Source: Bacteroidota bacterium
Lineage (GTDB): Bacteria > Bacteroidota > Bacteroidia > Chitinophagales > Chitinophagaceae
Length of the DNA stretch: 10,090 bases
Assembly: GCA_028875955.1 (NCBI GenBank)
Contig: JAGWTX010000043.1
Coordinates: forward strand, 1-10,090
Reading direction: 5' to 3'
The notes under the pieces were generated by a model. The model had not been told where the DNA came from, searched no databases, and saw only the letters and a list, made by a program, of their open reading frames with translations. Numbering within the stretch: the stretch's first letter is position 1; the number at the start of each line of letters is the position of its first letter. Both the position numbers and the translations under genes were made by a program. Below, piece by piece: positions 1-7,084 of the stretch.

Positions 1-126
1 AGCATCATCGGAGGGTCCCCAGCCAATGGCTACGCCGCCTACATTGGCTACTCCTCCGATGGCCCAGGCGCCAAACCCGATTTCGCTTACCTGTAAATCC
101 GTTTTCCCAAACTGTCTGTACTTCAT
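1..126 (-). CDS. Aldo/keto reductase, N-terminal fragment (runs off left edge)
   Basis: The first 42 codons are visible; the rest lies left of the window. They begin MKYRQFGKTDLQVSEIGFG and continue through AWAIGG to WGPSDDA. This is the usual start of bacterial aldo/keto reductases: a short N-terminal hairpin, then the first barrel strand with the IGFGxWxIGG motif and a W-G-x-x-D-D-A stretch. Known family members are cytosolic NAD(P)H-dependent oxidoreductases that reduce aldehydes or ketones, or act on sugars. The catalytic Asp-Tyr-Lys-His residues are outside the window, so substrate and activity cannot be judged. The start is the ATG at 124-126. A nearby upstream ATG on this strand reaches a stop after four codons. 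The gene is divergent from the B12-domain gene across 74 bp. TAGGTTTA (146-153, minus strand) is a one-mismatch -7 candidate for it. Confidence 0.85.
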   Translation of the reverse strand, partial: MKYRQFGKTDLQVSEIGFGAWAIGGVANVGGVAIGWGPSDDA

Positions 127-165
127 AGATCATCCATTAGAAAGCTAAACCTACACACAATTCTG

Positions 166-173
166 TAATTTTG
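166..173 (+). promoter_or_regulatory. Bacteroidota -7 promoter element for the B12-domain gene
   Basis: TAATTTTG matches the Bacteroidota -7 consensus TAnnTTTG exactly. It ends 27 nt before the ATG at 201, which predicts a leader of about 20 nt. No convincing -33 TTTG lies upstream, so the assignment rests on the -7 box and its position. Confidence 0.5.
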
Positions 174-200
174 TTCGATCCAGCGTACTAAATTGCCATT

Positions 201-608
201 ATGAACAGACCGATCAGAGTATTAGTTGCCAAGGTAGGATTGGACGGACATGACAGGGGTGCCAAAATTATCGCCACTTCCTTACGCGATGCGGGTATGG
301 AAGTGATTTATACCGGTCTCAGGCAAACTCCGGAAATGGTGGTGAACACGGCCCTGCAGGAAGATGTGGATGCGATTGGCATCAGTATACTGAGTGGCGC
401 CCACATGACGGTATTTCCGAAAGTGATGGAATTATTGAATCAGAAAGGCATGAAGGATGTGCTGCTCACGGGTGGGGGCATTATTCCAGGGGAAGACATG
501 GAAGCCTTACAGGCCCTGGGGGTTGGCAAATTGTTTGCACCTGGTACCGCTACGGGAGATATTGCAGAATATATCCGCGAATGGGTATCTCAAAACAGGA
601 ACTTCTAG
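201..608 (+). CDS. Stand-alone cobalamin (B12)-binding domain protein, acyl-CoA mutase C-terminal type
   Basis: This 135-residue protein is essentially only the B12-binding Rossmann-like domain found at the C-terminus of methylmalonyl-CoA mutase, or as the small subunit of split acyl-CoA mutases. The base-off/His-on signature is complete: D15-G-H17-D-R-G20 supplies the lower axial histidine, S62-I-L64 is the SxL motif that packs on the nucleotide tail, and G91-G-G93 is the glycine turn at the dimethylbenzimidazole pocket. In the family, such subunits pair with a separate TIM-barrel subunit that binds the acyl-CoA and catalyses carbon-skeleton rearrangement. No large subunit, MeaB-type GTPase or epimerase is encoded in the window, so the partner must be elsewhere. 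The start has an exact -7 box upstream. The stop overlaps the stop of the convergent gene by 4 bp (605-608). The exact mutase (methylmalonyl, isobutyryl or other) is not determined. Confidence 0.92.
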   Translation: MNRPIRVLVAKVGLDGHDRGAKIIATSLRDAGMEVIYTGLRQTPEMVVNTALQEDVDAIGISILSGAHMTVFPKVMELLNQKGMKDVLLTGGGIIPGEDMEALQALGVGKLFAPGTATGDIAEYIREWVSQNRNF

Positions 609-1690
609 TCTTTCCCATGAAACCGGTGTGCCAAAGTTGGAAAACTTACCGGTTGTCCGAATTCACCCGGCAATGTCTTTAAATCCAGCTTATAGAATAA
701 TTCCTCCTTGCTTTTACAATTCAGGTAGAGTATTTTTTTGATCACGTTACGGGTGGTCTCTTCCAGAAAAACAAGTTGCTGACAGAATTCGTCTTTTTTA
801 TCAAAGGGCAGTTTTTCAGTCACATTTCCCGCCAGGATCTCTTTTTTGAGGGCGAACAACTGAATCATATCCGCGTAAAGCGAAATAAACTCCCTTTTGC
901 TGGCAGCTAACAGGATGGCGCAGTAACGGGCAGTCAGGGTAATCGATGCATCCTGCAATTCGGTACTGAAACAGATTTCAAGACAATTGATCAGATGGAG
1001 GAACTTTACCTGCTGATTTTTGATATGAAAGGATTCTTCAAATGCTTTGATGGTTAGCTGCATATAATCCGTTATCCGGAAATCTATATTCAGGAGCGCT
1101 TCGATCAGTGCATTGTCTTTCTCAATAAAATTCCGCTGGCTTTCTGAACCCAACGGATCTATCGCATCCATCAATGGGATCAGGCTGTTTTCCGAATGGA
1201 TCCTGGCAAAGTGTGAATGGAAAGCAACATATCCGTATCTGGCCAGGTGCAGGCTGGATTCCAGATTATCCGTGAACTTTTTCATTTTCTCCAGGTCCTG
1301 GATCACGATACCCCTGTCAATTTTTGCACCATCGCGCAGGGCAGGAAAAACTTTCCGGGTAGTACACATCATCACATATCCCTGTTCGAAAAAAGGGTTG
1401 GTTACGGAATAGTAGGCGGATAAGGTTGCATAGAACTCCTCACTGATAAAGATCTCCTTATCAGGACCCTTATCGGTTTTCAGCCAGAGAGAGACCTGTT
1501 GCTGGTGTAAGCTTTCTTCAAATGTTTCCAGATTATACAGATGCCTGAACGACCTTTCAAACAGATCAAGCGGTATCAGATCGATTTCATAGTTGTATTT
1601 ACGGATGATCCGGTTTAATGACTGAAAACTGCAATTGGCTTCATAGACGACAGCAAAAAAATCAACAACTGTTTGGTTATTGTTTTGCAA
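605..1690 (-). CDS. Uncharacterised protein with C-terminal degenerate ApeA-like HEPN domain
   Basis: This is a 361-residue protein with no signal peptide or membrane segment, so it is probably cytosolic. Residues 1-210 are not recognised. Residues about 211-325 are helical and resemble the ApeA-like HEPN domain: a hydrophobic helix with CLEICF (236-241), the conserved arginine in TARYCAILL (253-261), then an LY...L segment leading to LKKEILAG (281-288). In active HEPN ribonucleases this last stretch carries RxxxxH, typically LRSKIVHG. Here the Arg position is Lys282 and the His position is Ala287, so nuclease activity is unlikely. The start is a TTG at 1688-1690; no in-frame ATG lies between the upstream stop and the main body. 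It follows susD by 69 bp on the same strand, separated by a strong hairpin, and overlaps the convergent B12-domain gene by 4 bp. HEPN assignment is by pattern recognition and is moderate; function is unknown. Confidence 0.75.
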   Translation of the reverse strand: MQNNNQTVVDFFAVVYEANCSFQSLNRIIRKYNYEIDLIPLDLFERSFRHLYNLETFEESLHQQQVSLWLKTDKGPDKEIFISEEFYATLSAYYSVTNPFFEQGYVMMCTTRKVFPALRDGAKIDRGIVIQDLEKMKKFTDNLESSLHLARYGYVAFHSHFARIHSENSLIPLMDAIDPLGSESQRNFIEKDNALIEALLNIDFRITDYMQLTIKAFEESFHIKNQQVKFLHLINCLEICFSTELQDASITLTARYCAILLAASKREFISLYADMIQLFALKKEILAGNVTEKLPFDKKDEFCQQLVFLEETTRNVIKKILYLNCKSKEELFYKLDLKTLPGEFGQPVSFPTLAHRFHGKD

Positions 1691-1710
1691 GTGGGTAGGT
1701 ATTGAAAACA

Positions 1711-1743
1711 GGATAAGGTCATGAAAAAATCACAACCTTATCC
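1711..1743 (-). terminator. Hairpin after susD, probable intrinsic terminator or attenuator
   Basis: A 9-bp perfect inverted repeat (1735-1743 and 1711-1719) extends inward through G-U wobbles to about 14 pairs around a five-U loop when read on the minus strand. It begins 17 nt after the susD stop and is followed on that strand by TGTTTTC, a short U-rich run. This fits an intrinsic terminator for susCD. The U-run is weak, so partial read-through into the downstream HEPN-like gene is possible. Confidence 0.55.
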
Positions 1744-1759
1744 CATCAGCATTGAAAAA

Positions 1760-3238
1760 TTATTTTTCCCAGAATGTCTTGTATGTGGTGATCTCTTTAC
1801 CACCCATCAGCTGGATCTCCTGGTTATAGTTACTACTGTTCACCGTTTGTTCCGTTACCGGATACAGGAAACGGGACGGTATCACCCCGTTGTTCAGGTT
1901 GACAGAACCCCCTTTCTGGAATGCCGGATAACCCGTACGTCTGTATTCGATCCAGCCTTCAAAACCATTGTTGATATTGGCCAGCCATTTCTGGGTAATG
2001 ATCTGGCTCAGTCCTGCCGCCGGTGTGGAATTATCAAAAACAACAGCGCTATGGGTCAGGTAATTATTGGCAGTGGTGGCATCGATACCGATCTCAGTAA
2101 ACGCACCTTTTACCCCTTTATTGTAAAAATCAGATGCAGTTCCGGAAACATATCCTTTCAGGGCGGCTTCCGCCAGGATAAATTCCTGCTCTGCATAGGT
2201 GATCACCCTTGCCTTGATCAGGTTCTTATTGGATCCGTTTGTAAAACTGGCATTGAAATTGGAAGCTGCATTTGCCTGTGCAGTCGTGGCATCCACCACC
2301 ATATCCAATCCGCCATAATTGGCAAAGCTAAAAGCTGCGTTTGCCGGAGCCGAGGCGGCTGGTGCAAAATAAGTGGTGATCCTGGCTGTATCTGCTGTAT
2401 TGACAAATACATTGTATAAGGTGCTGTTCATATATTTCACAGCAAAATCCCCGGAACGTTCCGTTAAACTCAGGAAGTTATAAGGGGTGGTTGTGGGTAA
2501 TGCCAGGGTTGCGCTTTGGCTGGCGCTGGTCATGATCGCACCATCTGCCAGAATCGATTGCATCTCAGCCTTGACATCCATTTTGGCGGATACACGTAAA
2601 AGATAGCGAAGCCTGAGTGCATTGATAAAGGCACGCCAGTTGGCGATATTGGCGTTGTATAACATATCTCCACCAATGTATCCGGTGGCATTGGCTTTCA
2701 AAAGGTCGTCCGCTTTTTTCAGACTGGTCAGGATACCTAAACCAGGATCGGTATACACCACCTGCTGGTTATCATATTTAGGAGTATATACCCCCGTACT
2801 TCCCTGGAGCGCATTCAAAAAAGGGATATCGCCCCATAGTTCTGTGAGTTGGGCAAATGCATAGGAACGAAGCGTCAATGCCACAGCTTGTAAAAAGGGA
2901 TTCTTCTGCGTTGTTCCGAGTGAATACAAAGTGTTGGCATCCCTGGCAGCACTGATCATCGGAATCCAGTAGGGTTCATTGGTAACGGGCAGATAACGTG
3001 TTGCCTGGTTGTAATAGGACTGGCTATAGGTCATGTACTGATCATACCCGTTACCCAATGTCCAAACGTTATTGACATTGTTATAAAACAGGGTAACAAT
3101 CGTATTCGAAAGCAGCGTCGTAGCATCCGGGTTTTCCAGCGTATTCGGATTCTGGTTTACCTGCTGCAATTCTTTGTTACAGGAACCCATCACAAGAACC
3201 AGGGTCAGCGCTGTAATCGAATAAAGTATCTTTTTCAT
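1760..3238 (-). CDS. SusD/RagB-family outer-membrane ligand-binding lipoprotein (SusD-like_2 type)
   Basis: The 492-residue protein begins with a lipoprotein signal peptide: basic MKK, a hydrophobic core, and lipobox MGSC with the lipidated cysteine at residue 20. Family hallmarks follow. The TPR-like helices contain LRSYAFAQLTELWGDIPF (123-140), and the C-terminal part has W418...NGFEGWIEYRRTGYP (ending at 438), typical of the branch often labelled SusD-like_2. SusD proteins sit on the outer face of the outer membrane, cap the partner SusC barrel like a lid, and capture the ligand, which may be a glycan, peptide or other oligomer. The gene starts 18 nt after the susC stop, so the two are almost certainly co-transcribed. 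No enzyme is adjacent, so the ligand cannot be inferred. Length is normal and no frame damage is seen. Confidence 0.95.
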   Translation of the reverse strand: MKKILYSITALTLVLVMGSCNKELQQVNQNPNTLENPDATTLLSNTIVTLFYNNVNNVWTLGNGYDQYMTYSQSYYNQATRYLPVTNEPYWIPMISAARDANTLYSLGTTQKNPFLQAVALTLRSYAFAQLTELWGDIPFLNALQGSTGVYTPKYDNQQVVYTDPGLGILTSLKKADDLLKANATGYIGGDMLYNANIANWRAFINALRLRYLLRVSAKMDVKAEMQSILADGAIMTSASQSATLALPTTTPYNFLSLTERSGDFAVKYMNSTLYNVFVNTADTARITTYFAPAASAPANAAFSFANYGGLDMVVDATTAQANAASNFNASFTNGSNKNLIKARVITYAEQEFILAEAALKGYVSGTASDFYNKGVKGAFTEIGIDATTANNYLTHSAVVFDNSTPAAGLSQIITQKWLANINNGFEGWIEYRRTGYPAFQKGGSVNLNNGVIPSRFLYPVTEQTVNSSNYNQEIQLMGGKEITTYKTFWEK

Positions 3239-3256
3239 ACAAATAAGTTTGTGGTA

Positions 3257-6200
3257 TTAAAAATTAAGTCCCAGTGAAAAACCTAAACTCTTGGTAGCGG
3301 GTATGCTCAGGAATTCGGTACCGGGCAGGATCTGTTGTCCGCGTATGGCCAGTGTTTCCGGATCCACATCCTTGTTTTTGGTGAATTCAAGGATGTTCCT
3401 GGCAACAAATGAAATGTTCAGGTTAGCCGCGGATGACTTGGCAAAAATGTTTTTGAAAGTATACCCCAGCCTGAATTCGCGCAATTTCAGATAAGTGGCA
3501 TCGTACATGAAAGCCTCATTATTGGAAGCGTTGTAATAGGCATTGTAATAGGTTGCCGCACTTACATTCACGTTATTGGGAACATATTTGCCCGAAGCAT
3601 CCATCATCACACCGTTACCGGTAATACCTGTTTCACGTCCAGGCAGTGTTTCCACAGACATACCGCCCGCGAGGATACCCAGTTCTGTGTAGGAGAAGAA
3701 CTTACCACCCTTATGCAGATCCCACAAGAAACTCATGTTGAAATTCTTATAGGAAAGCTCATTGGACCATCCCAGTACAAAATCAGGATTGTAATTTCCC
3801 AAAAGTGTATTCTGGCTGGAAGTGAACTGTGGTACGCCATTTTTGTAAACGATATTACCCTGCGGATCTCTTACAAAAGAATTTCCATACATATTTCCCA
3901 GACGTTCGCCTACCTTGGCATCATACTGAATGGCCCGGTAATAACGGTCGTATTGGGTTACCTGCGCATAGATATAGGTATTGATGCCATCTGGCAGCGA
4001 TACCACCTTACCTACATTGTGACTAAAATTGAAAGTCATATCCCAATTGAATCCGTCTTTTTTCTCAGAGCGGAAAAGGGATCCTGATAAGATGAACTCG
4101 ATACCCTTGTTATTGATCTTGCCACCGTTTACATAGGCATTGGTATACCCTGAGGAAACCGGAATGGGTAATTGCACCACTTCGTCCCGGGTATCAGAAT
4201 TATACACCGTTGCATCAAAACTGATCCTGTTTTTAAACAGGCGTAATTCGATACCTGCTTCGGTAGTGGTGGTGGAAGATGGTTTCAGGTTATTGTTTGC
4301 CAGGATATTATTACCGGTCGTTAAAGGGTAATTATTGAAAGGGGTATTGGTCAGATAAGTGTTATTGGTGGAATAAGGATCCGCATCACGTCCAACTTTT
4401 GCTGCTGACACCCGCAGTTTCATGTAGGAGATGGCAGAAGGCAGATGCACCATGTCGGAAATTATCCCGCTCAAAGAAACGGAAGGGTAGAAATAGGAAT
4501 TATTACCCTGGGGCAAAGTACTGGATTTGTCGTTTCTGCCTGTTATGTTCAGGAACAACATATTTTTATAATCGAAATCGGCAAATGCATACGCACTGTA
4601 AACCACTTTATTGTACTTCTCATATAAAGTAGGTAATTGACTCTGTGCATTGGAGAAATTATACAAACCGGGTGTGATCAATGAATTGGCAATATCCCGG
4701 GTGTAGGTGATATTCTGCATAAAACGGTTACCGCCCAAAGAGGCACTGGCATTCCAGTTATGACCGGGTTGTTTGCGGTAACTGACCAGCACATCGGTAT
4801 TGTTTTCAAAATAGTTCACGTTATCTGTTCTGAAACCACCTGTCGGGAATCGAACTGTGGTAAAGGCCCTGTGTCCTTCCCTGCTATCGTTGTAAACATC
4901 AGATCCGGTTCTTGCCATGACCGTCCATTGAGGATTGATGGCATATTTCAGGGAAGCATTTCCAATCACCCTGTTCTTGTTGAAGCTGTTGACATTGTCA
5001 TACATCGTAACATAGGGGTTATCATGGTTGTTCCAGTAACGGAACTGATTCTGCTGGTCTCTACCCGTTTGCCATTGTTTTTTTAATGAATTCAGGTCGA
5101 TATTGATGGGCATACCGTAGACACCAAAATAGGTGTACATCACACTTTCTGAACCATAACCGATATTGGGGCGGTTACTGCTATTACTATTGATAAAATT
5201 GATAAAATAATCTGAGCTTAATTTATCGCTGAACTTATGGTTTGCTCTCAGTGCAACCGTAACCCTGCGAAGATCGGTTCCGGGTAAAATACCTTTGTTG
5301 TACAGATTACCGATCGACAAATGATAGCTTCCTGTGCTGTTATTACCACCAAAAGAGATCGTATTCTGCGTGGTCAATCCTGTTTGCAGAAAATTCTTAA
5401 AGTGGTCTGCATGACCGATCCAGGGTGTACCTGTAACACTGAGACCCGGGTTGGCACTTCTTGCGATCAGATCGGCAGCCTGGTAGCCTGTGCCCGCCGG
5501 GCCATCAAACTGGTTAACCAGCAAGCTGGGATCAAAACGTAAACCCCAGTTAGGGATATTGTTCTCGCTGGATCCACCGCCATTACCATAAGCGTACACA
5601 TTGGGTGTACCTGATAAGGGATAGGCATTGATACCGGCGCCATACTCATTCTGTAAACGGGGTAATTTCAGGGGTGATTCAAATGTGGTGGTTGACTGGT
5701 AACTCACGCCGGTCATACCTTTTTCTACCACACTTTTCTTGGTGGTCAGCACCACGGCACCATTGGCAGCCCTTGAACCATATAATGCGGCAGCAGTGGA
5801 ACCTTTCAGAACCGTAATTTTTGAGATATCATTCGGATTGATTTCTGCAGCACCATTGCCCCAGTCTACTTCCGCCCAGATACCCTGAGAGGAAGAGTTC
5901 TCGATGGCGTTGTTGAAAAATGTTTCATTGTTGATCGGCACACCATCCACTACAAACAAAGGCTGGTTGGTACCGTTAAACGAATTTTCTCCCCTGATAA
6001 CGATCCGGGAAGTTGATCCCACACCGGCACCACCGTTGGTGATATAGACACCGGCGATTTTCGCATTCAGGTTATTGATCAGGTTGGGATCCTGCGCCTG
6101 GGTGAACTGTTTGGTATTCACGGATTGAACCGCATAACCCAGCGCCTTGGATTGTTTTCCGATACCCAGGGCAGTTACCACCACTTCATTCAAAGACTTG

Positions 6201-6514
6201 CTTTCTTTCTGCATCAGGATGACCAGGTTTGTTTTCCCGGCAACCTTTTCAGACTGGATAGCATAACCCAGAGAAGTGATCATCAGGCTGCTGTTATCCG
6301 GGGCACTGATGGTAAAATTACCGCCACCATCTGTGATGGTTCCTTTCACGCCATTTCCAACGGTTACAGAAGCGCCGGCTACAGGGGACTTATCCTGTTC
6401 ATCCAGCACTTTTCCTTTGATGACTTTTACGGTTTGCGCAGACACCGATAACTGAATACAAAACGCACTCAATAAGAGACAGACAACCTTTACAGGTTTG
6501 TACAAAATTCGCAT
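3257..6514 (-). CDS. SusC/RagA-family TonB-linked outer-membrane transporter
   Basis: I take the ATG at 6512-6514 (1085 residues). A TTG at 6547 would add 11 residues before a typical signal peptide. The signal peptide is residues 1-26, with cleavage after VSA. Next come a carboxypeptidase-D-regulatory-like beta-sandwich (about 31-103), a TonB-box region SLNEVVVTALGIGKQ (107-121), a plug domain (about 125-260) with the VIRGENSFNGTNQPLFVVDG and VLKGSTAAALYGSRAANGA signatures, and a 22-strand-type barrel ending in a terminal Phe (SLGLNF). The protein imports the ligand held by its SusD partner, powered by the TonB-ExbBD complex. It has no N-terminal STN domain, so direct signalling to an anti-sigma factor is unlikely. 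A one-mismatch -7 box, TTGTTTTG (6545-6552, minus), lies 30 nt upstream of the start. It overlaps the U-rich tail of a hairpin after the upstream gene. Confidence 0.96.
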   Translation of the reverse strand: MRILYKPVKVVCLLLSAFCIQLSVSAQTVKVIKGKVLDEQDKSPVAGASVTVGNGVKGTITDGGGNFTISAPDNSSLMITSLGYAIQSEKVAGKTNLVILMQKESKSLNEVVVTALGIGKQSKALGYAVQSVNTKQFTQAQDPNLINNLNAKIAGVYITNGGAGVGSTSRIVIRGENSFNGTNQPLFVVDGVPINNETFFNNAIENSSSQGIWAEVDWGNGAAEINPNDISKITVLKGSTAAALYGSRAANGAVVLTTKKSVVEKGMTGVSYQSTTTFESPLKLPRLQNEYGAGINAYPLSGTPNVYAYGNGGGSSENNIPNWGLRFDPSLLVNQFDGPAGTGYQAADLIARSANPGLSVTGTPWIGHADHFKNFLQTGLTTQNTISFGGNNSTGSYHLSIGNLYNKGILPGTDLRRVTVALRANHKFSDKLSSDYFINFINSNSSNRPNIGYGSESVMYTYFGVYGMPINIDLNSLKKQWQTGRDQQNQFRYWNNHDNPYVTMYDNVNSFNKNRVIGNASLKYAINPQWTVMARTGSDVYNDSREGHRAFTTVRFPTGGFRTDNVNYFENNTDVLVSYRKQPGHNWNASASLGGNRFMQNITYTRDIANSLITPGLYNFSNAQSQLPTLYEKYNKVVYSAYAFADFDYKNMLFLNITGRNDKSSTLPQGNNSYFYPSVSLSGIISDMVHLPSAISYMKLRVSAAKVGRDADPYSTNNTYLTNTPFNNYPLTTGNNILANNNLKPSSTTTTEAGIELRLFKNRISFDATVYNSDTRDEVVQLPIPVSSGYTNAYVNGGKINNKGIEFILSGSLFRSEKKDGFNWDMTFNFSHNVGKVVSLPDGINTYIYAQVTQYDRYYRAIQYDAKVGERLGNMYGNSFVRDPQGNIVYKNGVPQFTSSQNTLLGNYNPDFVLGWSNELSYKNFNMSFLWDLHKGGKFFSYTELGILAGGMSVETLPGRETGITGNGVMMDASGKYVPNNVNVSAATYYNAYYNASNNEAFMYDATYLKLREFRLGYTFKNIFAKSSAANLNISFVARNILEFTKNKDVDPETLAIRGQQILPGTEFLSIPATKSLGFSLGLNF

Positions 6515-6552
6515 ATAATTTTTTTTGGTGTAAACAAGTGAGAACAAAACAA

Positions 6553-6567
6553 TAACCCGGTGGGTTA
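6553..6567 (-). terminator. Short hairpin between the small secreted protein gene and susC
   Basis: TAACCC (6553-6558) and GGGTTA (6562-6567) form a 6-bp perfect stem with a 3-nt loop. On the minus strand it is followed by TTGTTTTGTT. It lies 23 nt past the stop of the 120-residue gene and 38 nt before the susC ATG. It could terminate the small gene weakly or act as an attenuator in the susC leader. The stem is short, so this is tentative. Confidence 0.35.
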
Positions 6568-6590
6568 ATCAGCGATCAGCCAAAAGCCAA

Positions 6591-6953
6591 TCATAGCCGG
6601 AGGGTCCTGTTTGACAGAAAGAGAGCAGGGGTAAACAAGTGATGGGAAACAGACTTCAGGTATAGTGCGTCTGCATCAGAAAGCGCCTCCGCTGAAGTGT
6701 GTGCCTGATCTGAAAGAGATGAATGAAAATCCCGCGAATGATCCGAATCCGAATCATCATCAGAATCTATATCCGCATCCTCCATCAACTGTGTATTTGC
6801 AGCTTGAAGTTGGGCATGATCCTGGTTGGCACCCTTGATGAGGGCAGACAACCCGGATGATAAGGTAACAGCCGATCTCCCCTGACCCACTGAAGGTAAT
6901 ACCAGGCTAAGCAGGAATAAGAGGGAGGCCAATATGGGCAGTTGTCTTTTCAT
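6591..6953 (-). CDS. Small secreted protein with acidic Asp/Ser stretch, function unknown
   Basis: This 120-residue protein starts at the ATG at 6951-6953. Residues 1-23 are a clear Sec signal peptide: MKRQ, then a long Leu-rich core, with probable cleavage after SVG. No lipobox cysteine is present. The mature part has a Gln/Ala-rich helical segment (about 42-57) and a strongly acidic tract of alternating Asp and Ser (58-71) with flanking histidines. It ends in a hydrophobic-then-basic tail, HHLFTPALFLSNRTLRL (104-120). I do not recognise the family. The acidic and His-containing composition could bind divalent metal, but that is only inference. An exact -7 box 15 nt upstream and tandem operator-like repeats further upstream support its being a real, regulated gene. 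It is the first gene of the minus-strand run leading into susC (76-bp gap) and may be transcribed with it. Confidence 0.7.
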   Translation of the reverse strand: MKRQLPILASLLFLLSLVLPSVGQGRSAVTLSSGLSALIKGANQDHAQLQAANTQLMEDADIDSDDDSDSDHSRDFHSSLSDQAHTSAEALSDADALYLKSVSHHLFTPALFLSNRTLRL

Positions 6954-6968
6954 TCAGTTAATGAAATG

Positions 6969-6976
6969 CAAAACTA
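6969..6976 (-). promoter_or_regulatory. Bacteroidota -7 promoter element for the small secreted protein gene
   Basis: Read on the minus strand, TAGTTTTG matches TAnnTTTG exactly and ends 15 nt before the ATG, giving a very short leader. A TTG lies 16 nt upstream of the box, slightly closer than the usual -33 spacing. Confidence 0.55.
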
Positions 6977-7007
6977 TCCAAGTGCCTCCTTACAAGCGAT
7001 TTATCTA

Positions 7008-7046
7008 TGTTACCAAATTGTAAACATAGTGTTACCTCAATGTAAA
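7008..7046. promoter_or_regulatory. Tandem TGTTAC-N6-GTAAA repeats, candidate operator pair
   Basis: TGTTAC-N6-GTAAA occurs at 7008-7024 and again at 7030-7046. The offset is 22 bp, about two helical turns. Each copy holds a perfect TTAC-N6-GTAA inverted repeat. The first is also nested in a larger imperfect palindrome (7005-7029) with CTATGTT/AACATAG arms. The pair lies about 45-85 bp upstream of the predicted transcription start of the small secreted protein gene, a position suited to an activator binding as adjacent dimers. The regulator is unknown. Two-turn direct repeats are also typical of LytTR-type regulators, but the motif itself does not identify one. Confidence 0.45.
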
Positions 7047-7084
7047 TTGAATGGGTTTAGGCATGCAATTGCTATTTTCAGGAG

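Noticed and set aside
1..96. Open plus-strand frame at the left edge ending at TAA 94-96, as if the end of a gene
   Set aside because: The opposite strand encodes an unmistakable aldo/keto reductase N-terminus over the same bases; the plus frame is its shadow.
605..1690. Active anti-phage HEPN ribonuclease
   Set aside because: Both residues of RxxxxH are replaced (Lys282, Ala287), and no partner defence gene is adjacent.
1721..2419. Plus-strand open frame of 232 codons
   Set aside because: It is antisense to the SusD C-terminal half, is rich in Cys and Ile, and matches no family; SusD signatures lie on the other strand.
6515..6547. Extended SusC start at the TTG at 6547
   Set aside because: It adds 11 polar residues ahead of a well-formed signal peptide starting at the ATG at 6514.
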